NCBI GenBank assembly: GCA_038501195.1
Contig: JBBPUQ010000003.1
Coordinates: forward strand, 4,246,501 to 4,310,500
Direction of reading: 5' to 3'
Length of the DNA stretch: 64,000 nucleotides
Source of the DNA: Nemania diffusa
Taxonomy: Eukaryota > Ascomycota > Sordariomycetes > Xylariales > Xylariaceae
The translations under genes were made by a program, and so were the position numbers. The notes beneath the pieces are model-generated. The model was not told where the DNA came from. It saw nothing but the letters and a program-made list of their open reading frames with translations, and did not search any database. This document shows, piece after piece, positions 22,705 to 33,642 of this stretch (its first letter is position 1; each line of letters begins with the position of its first letter).

Positions 22705-23754
22705 GGCGTAGGGGGCAGCCCAAATGCGGTTCTATGTTTGTTGCAACAGATGTTCAGGAGCGGGCTGGCGCCTGATCAGCCGCTTTTTGTTTCTACGAGT
22801 AGTTTCGGTGTCGCAACTAACAGCCAGCGCAAGGGGAGTATGGGATCGGGTGTTGCGTAGTCAAATAACAACGTAAGCCATGTGTCGCGATGTTGAGATG
22901 TTCAGTGGTTTGGTAGGCAATTGCTGATGGCGAGCATAGATTACGGTACGAGAGGGTCGGTGGTCGCGAAGGTTTACAGCTGGACGTAAGATCGAGGTTC
23001 GGTGTGGTTTAGTCCAGCGTCTCGTTTTTACGCGCGATGCAACCATTGGGCGCGACCAGACAAATAGGTACTAGGTACCTGTTGTCTGTCCCTACCTACA
23101 GACCTATAACGTTAGTGTGGGTAGACAGACCTACACCCTCTTAAGTATGTCAGTGACCCACTGGCCAGTCCAGCTTACCTGGTCTGTGCTCCCCTGCGCC
23201 GCGTTAGGTACTCTATATGCAGTGTATTGTCCTAAAAATTCCACTTACAGTACCTAAGGTAAGTGTTGCTTTAATACTTTTGCATCAATTTTAACTATAA
23301 ATTAGACTTATATATTACCTTTGTTACGTAGGTACTAGTTAGCACTACCTGGCTATTTACATTTGTTTTTCCGGGTGATTTAGCGACCTAGTGGGTAGAA
23401 CATCTGATGATCTTACCGCATTCAATTAGACGAAAATAATATGGTGTTTTATGTATCAACTGATATTCACATACCGCGTAAACCCCCTGTCCTACATAGT
23501 ATTGTACCTCTCTCTCTCTCCCAGGTAGGTACCGAATACCTAATCTACTAGACGTCGACGCACTGTAAGTACATCAAGAACGTTAGTAGTACCTACGAGA
23601 TAGGTTTTACCATCCAGAATCGGAATAAGAATGCAACCTGAGCCACGCCGCTTTTAGCCGGAGCCTAACCTGAGCAAGACCCGCCTTTTCACAACCCGAT
23701 ATGAACAAAAACTTGCATAATTTCCAATACACGTCACGGGTATATACATAATTC
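22705..23754. other. Intergenic, SNF5 promoter side
   Basis: Holds the SNF5 promoter and the 3' flank of the APH-like gene. Several GGTAGGTACC-type motifs occur at 23060-23100 and 23520-23535, with a short CT repeat at 23509-23521. No gene is supported. Confidence 0.55.
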
Positions 23755-25308
23755 TCAAGCCATGAATCTAGCCAAGTGGGCCCTCGCGCTGCCATGATCC
23801 CAGTGAACTAGACTCCGTTCCTTAGCCTCCTCCATCTTGGTCTTGACAAGAGCGTCCATGGTTTCACTTTCCTTCGAGGTGAGGCTGCTAAGCCGTGCTT
23901 GATGGTCTGCTACTTCATTGGGCCCAAAGTATTTAGGGTCTAAGTACCGCCAAAAAAGAGCATCGAACTCCCAGCTGCTCTTAGCGGCGTAATTGATCAT
24001 CCATGCCTTGCTCTCCCAGCGCTGTCGCATCATTTTTGAAAGGGGCGGGCTCTTGGCGTCCGACAGGGCTAGATGCCTGAAACTGCTGGCAAGTTCGGAG
24101 CTGGCTTGCATTTTCTTCTCTTCGACTTCTAACAGGCGGAGAAAGGTCTCCAGGCGAGGCTTGTATGCTTTCATCCAGGCCTTGTACTTGCCATCAAAGC
24201 ACTCTGGTAATCTCAGCAGAAGCCACCAAGGGGGGTCAAAAGCAAACAGAGCCGGCGCAACGTAGGCGAATTCCCAGTCTATTATACCGACAACCTGGAG
24301 ATCCTTGTCGATTAGGATGTTCGAGGGGCGTAAATCAGAGGAGTATATGAGAAACCCGGCTGAGTCTTTGCCGTCCCCCTCTAGCTTATCTTCAGACGTA
24401 AGTCGTCCACTAGACGCGAGCTGCCGAAACAGTTGGCGAGCGACATATTTGTCCCGAGCATCGTCCTCGTCTTCAACTGCATCGTTGTGCTGGAACACAA
24501 GTTGTGCCATGTGCATATCAGCTAGGGCGGTATACCACTCGTCGACATTTGTATACGTTTGAGATGGAGACGGCAACAGTGTCGGAGGCATATCAGTCAA
24601 TTGAATCAATGAGTTCATGTTCTGTGTGAGGGGCCTCCCAGACACGGAAATCTTCCCATCCTCGTGTTCGACCAATGAACCAATTCGAGGGAATTTTAGG
24701 CGAGAAAGCTGTAAGAGAATGTTCGCCATTTGTCCGTAGAGTAAGTTAAGCTTGTGTTCACTAACATTGGGATCTAAGACGTGGTATTCGTCAGGGTCTA
24801 GAGGATCTGCTAGGGCCTCGGACATTGTCATCTCATGCTCAATGTACTCCATAATGATAAAAGGTCCAATCCCGATAGGATTTTCTGCGGCAGTCCCGTA
24901 GTGATATACCTTGGGCACTGGGATGGTTGTATTCTCCGCAATGTAACGCATTGTGGCCGCCTCGTAGCGAGTTTTCTCGTCGGGGAACTTGACGCTACCT
25001 GCGCCCGTCAATACCCTCTTCCGTGGAAACTGAAGGACATTGGTTGGCTCCGTACCTTTGAAGGGGACTCTCAATGCTGTCGATGAGCCATCCTTATACT
25101 CCAGGCGCCAGAGGACGTTATAACCCCCTTTAATCGGCCTATGAAGTACCTCGGCGGCCCCAGGCCTATACTTCAAGATGAGGTTGCCGACAGCACGCTG
25201 AACTTCCTTTGAATAAAGTGATTTCTCCCAAATCTCATCCTGCTTATCGTTTTCCTCCCAGGCGAGGTCATCCCTCGGCTCTGTTACATATCTAGCTTTA
25301 GGTTCCAT
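23755..25308 (-). CDS. Aminoglycoside phosphotransferase (APH)-like protein
   Basis: A single exon of 517 residues with the protein-kinase-like APH fold common in fungi. A glycine/lysine N-lobe (KGGYNVLWRLEYKDGSSTALRVPF) precedes the hinge FIIMEYIEHEMTM. The catalytic loop reads YSSDLRPSNILID and is followed by the metal-binding IIDWEFAYVAP. In most members the loop is H-G-D-x-x-x-x-N; here the His and Gly are both Ser, while Asp and Asn are kept, so activity may be altered. The C-terminal 150 residues are helical and charged, with WWLLLRLPEC as a family-typical patch. No signal peptide is seen. Physiological substrates of fungal members are mostly unknown; antibiotic resistance should not be assumed. 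Confidence 0.85.
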   Translation of the reverse strand: MEPKARYVTEPRDDLAWEENDKQDEIWEKSLYSKEVQRAVGNLILKYRPGAAEVLHRPIKGGYNVLWRLEYKDGSSTALRVPFKGTEPTNVLQFPRKRVLTGAGSVKFPDEKTRYEAATMRYIAENTTIPVPKVYHYGTAAENPIGIGPFIIMEYIEHEMTMSEALADPLDPDEYHVLDPNVSEHKLNLLYGQMANILLQLSRLKFPRIGSLVEHEDGKISVSGRPLTQNMNSLIQLTDMPPTLLPSPSQTYTNVDEWYTALADMHMAQLVFQHNDAVEDEDDARDKYVARQLFRQLASSGRLTSEDKLEGDGKDSAGFLIYSSDLRPSNILIDKDLQVVGIIDWEFAYVAPALFAFDPPWWLLLRLPECFDGKYKAWMKAYKPRLETFLRLLEVEEKKMQASSELASSFRHLALSDAKSPPLSKMMRQRWESKAWMINYAAKSSWEFDALFWRYLDPKYFGPNEVADHQARLSSLTSKESETMDALVKTKMEEAKERSLVHWDHGSARAHLARFMA

Positions 25309-26249
25309 GACAACAATAGAGTGCCCTAGAGCAAACAGAAGTCAAACACTGATTTCATTATAGAGAAGCATGAGATAGTAGAAACGTACGGTTCAACTTG
25401 GTGGTAGAATGAATGACTGGTAGTGGCTGGTACCTACCTATCTAATTAAGACTAAAGATGAGGAGGTTGATGGTCTTGCTTAAAAAGAAAAGTCATAGGA
25501 GCTAGAAATCGAGGTCGTATATATATGTTAAAAATGTTACTTCCTCATCCGACAGGGAAATTGGCTGCGATAGTACTTGTAGCATTATAACTATCCCTTT
25601 GGGTGCCGACTCGGCACTAGTACATACATGTATTAGATTAACCCAATCAGAGGCACTCAGCGTTCAGATGCCAAGCTGTGCAACATGAATTTAAGAAAAA
25701 AGCTGCAAAGTTCTTGGCTTGGTGTAAATTTTTATCCTAGAAGGTGAGGCGGCAGAGGGGAGGTCAGACTTCTAATTGTACCTAATAATAGATTAATTAA
25801 TCAGGTAGGTTTTGTTTGCTTGCTTTAGTTAACAATTAAAACAAGCTGAAACCATTTTAAGAGCTTGAACCGTTTTGAGGTTTATTTCTCTCTGCATAAA
25901 ACAATACACAAATGCACAGTGACCGTTTCACAGTCACCTAAGAGAAAAAGCGGCAAGTGCGCTAACCCTAGTCCGCTGCATGCTTGGCATTTGGTAAAAC
26001 CTAGAACCTACAGAATACTGTAGTTCCTAACGTCTAGATACAATGTACCTACCGAACCGACCTATGAACAAGTGACCTCACCTACCCCTCCAGCACCCAC
26101 AAAGCCCCTCTGTCCGAGCAAAACCTCAAAATACCCGCGTCACAACACGTAGCTTCCCCCATCGACCTTGATCCATTTTCGTTTCTCCTTGATCCAATCC
26201 CAAAAACACCACTCCTAGCAGTACACGGCCAGTGGCTAAGCTAAGCAAG
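25309..26249. promoter_or_regulatory. Divergent intergenic region, APH-like and PA2G4-like genes
   Basis: The two flanking genes are transcribed away from each other, so both promoters must lie here. AT-rich stretches near 25790-25860 and a C-rich region at 26080-26220 just before the PA2G4-like ATG are visible. No specific factor site is identified. Confidence 0.5.
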
Positions 26250-27786
26250 ATGTCTACCGAAGATAAGGACGTTGGTTCGTACAGTTCCCCATAGCTTTCC
26301 TTGCGCAGACTTTGTAAACTACCCTACCGAGACGTGCTGCTTTTCCACCCTAACGAATGTAAATGCTGCAAGGTCTTTCTGAGCCCTACAGCGCCTTACC
26401 CTTGGACGAGACAGAAGCTAATTTAACACTACACGTTGCCCAGACTACTCGCTCAAGAACCCGGATGTTCTCACCAAGTATAAAACCGCCGCCGCAATTG
26501 GCGAGAAGGTTCTTGCTGCCGTGTCCAAGCTATGCGTCGAAGGCGAGAAGATCGTAACTATCTGCCAAAAGGGCGACAAGCTCATTGAGGAGGAGGTCTC
26601 CAAGGTTTACCGCACCACAAAGCTCAAGGGTAAGAGAACGTCGTGCAACCGCGTCTATTCCCTAGAACTTGGACTGATCTAGCCTGCTTCCACCAGGTTT
26701 CTCCCACCCTACCACCGTTTCTCCATCATCCTACGTCACGCCCTATACACCTCTGACATCTGATACTGCCGAGGCCAATATTGCGCTTCAACCTGGGGAG
26801 CTTATCAAGATCCAGCTGGGTGCACAAATCGATGGATTTGGCTCCATAGTCTGTGATACGATTATCGTCCCACCTAAAGATGGTGCCCAGGACGTCGTCA
26901 CTGGACGCAATGCAGACCTGATACTGGCTAATTATTACGCAAACGAGCTACTACTGCGGCTCATGCTGCCTCCTGGGCTACTGACAAGCGGCACTGACGA
27001 GGAGAAGGCTAAGGCCGCCTCTGTGAAGCCCCCTACACAATCTAAGATCACTTCTCTCCTAGATAAGGTGGTCAAGAGCTACGAGTGTAACCTCGTCGAG
27101 AGTACAACGTCGTGGCTCTTCGATCGGAATGAAATCGAAGGTACCAAGAAAATTGTCATTGCGCCCGCCGAAGGTACCAAAGGCGAGGGTGTCCCTCAGA
27201 TTGGTGAGGTTTGGGGCGTTGAGATGGGAGTGACTCTAGGCTCTGGAAAGGTCAAGACTTTGGACCAGCGGGCCACATTGCACCGTCGTACCTCCAACAC
27301 GTATATACTCAAGTCACAGACGGCGCGTAAGACCTTGTCAACGATCCAGGCCAAATTTGGGCATTTCCCATTCAGTTTGAGACAGCTCGAAGAAGACGGC
27401 GCCGACACGAAATATAAGGTCGGAGTCTTTGATGGCGTTCGTTCTAATGTCCTGCGGCAGTATGAACTCGTGGGTGACAAGGAAGGCGCCCCAGTTGCCA
27501 GGTCATTAACTACGCTTGGTAATAAGAAAGCCCCTTTTGCGATCTGCACAGAAACTAACGTGACACAGCAATCACCAAGAATGGTATTACCAAACTCGGT
27601 GCTCCACCTCCGCTTGACCTCAGCAAATACCAAACCGATAAGAAGATCACTGATGAAGAGATCTTAAAGATTCTGGAACAACCTTTAGCAAAGAACAAGG
27701 GCAAGAGCAAGAATAAGAAGAAGAAGAAGTCTACCAAGAAGTCTGCCGAGCCCGGAGGGGGAAGCGAGGAGGAGAGTGAGGAATGA
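26250..27786 (+). CDS. PA2G4/Ebp1-type (curved-DNA-binding 42-kDa) protein
   Basis: Four exons (26250-26274, 26444-26629, 26697-27518, 27569-27786) give 416 residues. The protein has the methionine-aminopeptidase (M24, pita-bread) fold of proliferation-associated PA2G4/Ebp1 and of the fission-yeast 42-kDa curved-DNA-binding protein. It opens with DYSLKNPDVLTKYKTAA and GFSHPTTVSPSSYVTPYTP, continues with GELIKIQLGAQIDGFGS, and ends in a very basic Lys/Ser tail (KNKGKSKNKKKKKSTKK). Members of this family lack aminopeptidase activity and bind RNA or ribosomes; I infer the same here. Exon 1 codes for only eight residues plus one base, and its donor (GTTCGT) is weak, so that junction is the least certain part of the model. 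Confidence 0.9.
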
Positions 27787-29360
27787 GTAAGCTCTGTATC
27801 TATTAGGGTGCTCAACGATTATAGTGTCCTCGGACGACGTCCATATCTGCAAACTATGCGATGGCTGGGTCAACATGGGAGGAAGCATCCATGGATGTTG
27901 GCTCGACCAATCTCAGGTGTTGATAGTGGGCACTGCTTGAGACGTCTTTGCCCCGAGTCCTGGCATGGGTGTATGTTCCCTCGCCAAGGAAGGATCCGGG
28001 CGTGAAACATGCCTATCGTTGATAGTGATAGGCATCCCTTAAAATTCATCACTCAACATATGAGCCCTGTTTTAGCATTTCACAGAAGCAAAAGAGAAAA
28101 AGCTTGATTCAAGCACAAAATCCACCAACAGTCTAACGCAATGTGCCCTCTTGACCATATGCACTACGCGGACACTATTGGTGGACGTGTGAAGGAATCA
28201 AGATCTTCTACCAGTCCGAGAGCAGTTGGCTGAAGGAGATGAACGGCTAATCCGTCCTTCTTAGCAAGGGACGATGTCAGTTGTGGGTAGATTAGCGAGA
28301 TAGAGGCAGAGTCAGATCAACAAATCTACACCACATGCCTCGAGTCAGAGGTGAAAGCTCGCAATCGCGGAAGCCCGAGGGCGACAGACGGAAACGTAAG
28401 GTATGTAGTATAGGTGAACAAACGGCGGCGTTGCGTGCGATGTGCGATGGGACGCGGACAGGCAGGCTGTGGACTCGGGGAAGAAAACACGAGGCCTCAG
28501 GGGGGATGGTGTGAGTTGTGTGAGAGTGCGAGCAGTGCAAGCAGGTGACCAAAGGCCCTCAGGTGACTGGCGCAAGCAGAGGGGAGAGAGACTCGACGCA
28601 ATTGGATATGTGCGTAGGCCTTTTTAGGGCGCCTGCATGGACAGAGAAACAATAACAAACCATAGTCACTTATCAGCGAAGATGTTGCAGTGCCACCACT
28701 TCTGCCGCTTCTTCATTTAGCAACAATTAACAAACAAACAAGATCAATTGACTGATACTTTCAGAGATGTTGGCTGTTAAGTACGTGACGTGGGATGGGA
28801 AAACAAATAGGAGAAGGAGACGGATACCGACTTACTCAGTACCTTAGCGAGTCGGATGTCTGTATGTAGGTAGAATAATACTAGGTAGGTTAGCCTGTTA
28901 GGTATATTCCAGAGATTGTAGACTTCCAGCATTCACCCCCGGACAGCGCGTGGTGGTGGTGGGTTCAGCAGTGCATTAGTGTACGTACCGTGACGGGGGG
29001 GCCACTGTCAATATAGTGGTGGAAGTGGCCCGTCTGGTCTGCTAGGTAGGTAGGCCGTTCTGTACCTCACGTCGACTCCAGTAATTTTTTTGGAGCTCCC
29101 CTTTTGTACCTCAGCATTCCGTCGCCATAACCGCGTATCCGATCCCGCCAACACCACAACATCGTGCACATGTCCAACGAGCAAAAGAGAAGTGCGAGAC
29201 CCTCGCTACCGCGTAATGTGCGCAGGCTAACACCGTCCGCAGTTTTCAAATTCAAGGGAGCTCGTCTTGCGAGGCCATAACGCGCACGCGCAGCAGCAGC
29301 AGCAGCGGCAAAAGGGGGCTCGGTCCCCAGCAAAAACCTCGCCAGAGCAGGTCGCCAGCC
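27787..29360. other. Intergenic between two plus-strand genes
   Basis: No gene is supported. A (CAG)n run at about 29288-29303 and a GC-rich stretch precede the start of the PHD-finger gene and are probably its 5' UTR. GTAGGTA motifs occur near 28868-28890 and 29043-29052. Confidence 0.55.
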
Positions 29361-32300
29361 ATGTCTTCGTCACACTCCAAGCCCACTCGATCGCGCTTCT
29401 CGAGCCCGCACCGCCTCTCGAGCTCGTCTGCTGGTCATAGTCGGGGAGGGAATAACGACGGTTCTCGCTCGCTTATGCAGCGCTGGCTAGAACCACCCGT
29501 GCAGAACAAGCCCAGCTATCAGGAGGCTGGGCTGATTCGCGGCGGCGTTGTCGAGAACATGGCTCCCCTCGGCACCATGCCCAAGACGGCTATGCTTAAG
29601 AAGACGCCCGTCTGTGCCGAGAGCTCGCCGCCCGTCTCTGCATCGACTGTAAAGAGGATAGTTCTGAAGAAACCCTTTTCGCCTACCCCCGTCGGGGCTA
29701 CGGTGCCGGCAGCCACAACACCAAGCGCAACGGCAACGCCGTCTGATATTGCGCGCATTTCGCGCAGCGGCTCGGCTGGGATGATAGAAGACACTGCTGC
29801 AGATGCATCGCTATCGCTATCGCCAAGGTCCCATCTCGCGCTGCCGGTCCGCATCGTGGACGACATGGATGACGATGATTATGTGCCTAAGAAATCTAAA
29901 GCTCGCCGAAACACACAGAATGCCAGCCGCGCCAATCACTCTCCAGCTGCTGGCACTCTCCATCCACGCAGGCAATCACACAGGCACCACCGAAGTACAC
30001 ACTCTAGCCCTGCACCTCCTCCTGTCCTTGATCCCACACCTGATCCCACACCCACACCCGCTCCTACATCACCTACATCACCCGTATCACCTACTCATTC
30101 CGAAGCCCAGCCCTTTCAACAGCTGGCACGTGAGCCAGACGATAAGGAACAAGCCGATAAGGTTGTTGAGCTTGCCGTGGAAGAGGCTCTTCGCCACTTT
30201 CGATACCCTACTGCATGGGCCCTACGCCTTCTCTACGACGAAAACTCGGGAGATCCGCATTTTGTTTCTATGATTGAGGACGTCTACTACCAGCGTGCAA
30301 CACCTAAAACCATTCGCAAGTTCCGCCGCTTAATCAGCGAGAAGAAGAAAGAGGGCAAGCAAGACAACAAAGGTTGCTACTATTTTGTGCCACCTGCAAC
30401 GGGGAACCGCTTTACACCACACAAGCCGGAGCCCGCGCCCTACGAGAACCTGATCAGGATAGACTTCGCTTCGCTTCTCCGAGGCTCTGCCGGGGATATG
30501 AACGTTGACACCGACGGCCACGTCAGCAAAAAGCGCAAAACGGAAGGGGGCGAGGAGAAAATGCCACCCGTTGATCTAGCGAGCACACCTATTCGTCTCA
30601 CAACTTCCAAAAACGACACGGGCTCTCACTCGCACGCCCAGAGGAACGGCGACCATCGTCGTCAACACAGTCAACACAGTCACCACAGTCATCACAGTCA
30701 TCACCCTCGCGGCGGCACGGCTAAGAACAAGTCGCCACGAGGCAAGAAAGCACGCGCAGGCTCAGTCAGCAGCACCTCGTCCCTCTCATCCGTCCCTGAC
30801 GACGCGATGGAGGATTATGACAGTTTCCTGGACAGTGTGGACGGCGATCTGGGGGCGTCGCGGATGGAGGACGAGCACTCCGAGGGAAATAATGCACACA
30901 CCCCGGCAGGTCCAGTGCAGCCAATCAGCATCAAGCAGGCGAAACCCGCTATCAAAAAGCAGATTGTTTCGCCCGAACCTGCTTCTGAGCGAAACACTCC
31001 TACTACTACTACGACGCACCACCATCCTCGCTCACGGGACTCGAGCATGCCCGCTGCCGTTATCACCACCACTGACACCTCCACCACCACCTCCGCCGCT
31101 GCCGCCACCACTACCAACGGCACTTCCCATCATCATCATCATCACCACACTCATCAGCCCATCCCCGCACTCAAGTTCCCGAGTCGCTTTGGTGATTTCG
31201 ATGATTCCGGTGACGTCTTCAGCCGGAAGAAGCTTGCCCGGAAGTCAGAGACGATCGTCAACACTAAGGGTGCCTCGGTCGACAGCTTCATCCGCGAGCC
31301 CCTTGGGCTGGACGAGTTGCCCGATGCGCCTGACTTGTTGCCGCAGCCGCCGGCTCCTCCTCCTGAGCGTGCCCGCTTGTCCCGGACACCAGCTCCCGCG
31401 CTAAGTGGGCGGGCTGCCAGAGCGGCCAAGAGAAATCATGACGAGTTTGACGACGCGAGCTCGCCTACTGTATCGTCGTTCAGGGTTGATTTCGAGGCCT
31501 CGTCAGCACGCAACTCACGTGCTGCAACGCCCACTAACCCAAGATCTTCTAAGAAGCCCCGAGGCGGATTGCGCGTCAAAACATCGTAAGCCTCTGCTGT
31601 TTTATTCATCTGTCTACATGCATCATATTTGCGGGTGCGCCCTCTGCAGGGGCCCCGTTGCGCTGTCACAAGTGAGGCAGAGCCAAGTGGCGATGTGGCA
31701 CCACATAATTGCAGATTGGGCGAAAACCACCCTAACCGGCACTTATGCTTCTCGCGACGGTATTCATCGTGCAATGTCTGGATCAGATTCGCTAACTCTA
31801 CTTGTGTGTGCTAGACCTATGAAGAAGAAGGGCACCTCTGCGGGAATTCCTCGTGGCCACGGTGAGCGACCGAGCCCCGTAGGCAATGGCGTACCAAATA
31901 ACCAGGTGAGCAATAACTCTGCAGATCTCTGTGCCTTGTGCCATCTATCCTTTCTCGGGTACACGATCGTACACAGTGTTCCTTTTCCCTTTTTTTTTTT
32001 TTGGCAGACTGAGCATCTATGGCGTGAAGGAGCCGGCAAAGGCTAGCCCTAAGGTCTCGAGCACAACAAGGTGGTTGGGGGAGTGCTGACTTTTTGGTTC
32101 CCGCTTTTGCCGGGTCCTACGCAACAATCCGCCAGGCCCGTCTAGCGCCACGTGCTAACAACAACACACCCTAGGACGATAATGACGATTCCTGTTATAC
32201 GTGTGGCGGCAACGGGGAATTAGTCTGCTGCGACGGATGCTCATTCTCATTTCATTTTATGTGCATTGACCCCCCCATGGACCAGGGTCATATTCCCGAC

Positions 32301-33642
32301 GAGTGGTTCTGCAATGAATGTCAGATCCGGTACAATCCGCCACTGGTGGATGAGCACACGGGCGTCTTTGGCCCACTCCTCGCCAATCTACAACGCAAAA
32401 ACCCTCGTGCTTTCCGTCTCTCTGAGCCCATTCGGGATTATTTTTGGGGTGTCAAGACTGGAGCGGAGGGCGAGTACGAGGAGGCTGCGCCCCCTAAGCC
32501 CAAGTGAGTAACCCCCCCTCCCACTACAGTTCCCGACCGTGTAGCCCTGTTGAGACTAATTTTTGGTTTCTTAGGACAAACAAAAAGAACACAGAAGAGG
32601 CCTTTGATTTCTTCAAGGTTAGAAATGGGGACAAGGCAGTTCTATGTCATCACTGCCATAAAGGGGCGAAAGACAATCGGCCCATTATCCCCTGCTCCGT
32701 TTGTGGCCTGAATTGGCACCTTGAATGCCTCAACCCCCTCTAGCTCTTCCCCCCATCCCGCGAACTTGGCGCTGCCCTTGCCATGTCGACGACCTGCTCA
32801 GCGACCTTGCAGTTAGGTTGGCTCCAGCACACAAGTATCGCAAGATCAAAAATATGCCCGTAATTGAACAAGGCTATAGTCGCGGTCTAGCCAATAACGG
32901 GTGGATAGAGATTGAGGAGGATGACAGTGACGACGACGATGACACTGCCTGGAGGGAAGGGAAGGCATTTGGCCGCGTGTTCAGATTGTCGGCTACTGGT
33001 ATCAAGCGGGATTTCATCTCTCGGTTAGTAGCATTGACCTATTTTTTCAGCATCACCTAACCTTACTAAATATAGGGTCCGTCAAAACCGAGGACTCGAC
33101 TCGCAGCATACAATGGTCACTGGCTCCGCTTCGACTGTTACAGCCAAACTGCCAAACCTGGAAGAACAGGAAGCTGCGCTGACTCTAGTACAGCTGGCAA
33201 ACGGCCAAGGCGATAAGGTCCATCAGCCGACTCAGCCTATGATGGTGAGTTGCGTCCACATTTGATCCCTTTATCTAATAAGTCTTTCTTGCTAACAATC
33301 TCTCGACTATAGTCCCAGACGGGACCAACTGCCCTGGCCGCAATAGCCCGAGGAGACGCACAACTCATTGCAAGTGACAGTTTAGCCAATGCTGACGTTG
33401 TTACGCTCGAGGCTGTGCTCGCGCAGGCAGAGGCCCTAAAACAGACAGTTCTCAAGATCCTCGAGAACCGTACAAATCATGCCCGCCAAGAAAGGTCAAA
33501 TGCTGAACTCAAGGCGCTTACGCCCAGCAGCATCTCTCACGATGACTCATCCCTTGTTGACGAATTGAAGCTTGACCCTATTAGCCCACATGATATCGAT
33601 GAGACCAAGCCCGTTCTAGATTCTGCCATGCATCTAGATTGA
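29361..33642 (+). CDS. Rco1-like double PHD-finger protein, one-base frameshift
   Basis: Six exons: 29361-31585, 31815-31905, 32175-32503, 32575-33023, 33076-33244 and 33313-33642. The long N-terminal exon is low-complexity (Ser, Pro, His) with a conserved-looking patch RHFRYPTAWALRLLYDENS. Finger 1 in exon 3 is CYTCGGNGELVCCDGCSFSF...CNEC; finger 2 in exon 4 is CHHCHKGAKDNRPIIPCSVCGLNWHLECLNP...CPC. This layout matches Rco1-type subunits of the Rpd3S histone deacetylase complex, which read nucleosomes at transcribed genes. Inside finger 2, a run of five C (32734-32738) puts a TAG in frame; with one more C the reading continues as PLALPP and WRCPCHVDD, and all later exons stay in frame (about 1197 residues). 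It is either a sequencing error or a real lesion. An extra short exon after 32008 is possible but ends in a stop. Confidence 0.85.
30663..30707 (+). repeat. Coding 9-bp repeat, five units
   Basis: Five 9-base units of the form CA(A/C/T)CACAGT, the last one diverged, encode a His-Ser-Gln/His array in the low-complexity region of the Rco1-like protein. A separate CAT/CAC run at about 31127-31148 encodes polyhistidine. Both are likely length-variable. Confidence 0.8.

Noticed and set aside
31999..32045. Possible extra exon (TEHLWREGAGKG) in the Rco1-like gene
   Set aside because: It has a good acceptor after a T tract but runs into a stop with no suitable donor; skipping it joins NNQ directly to DDNDDSCYTCGG in phase.
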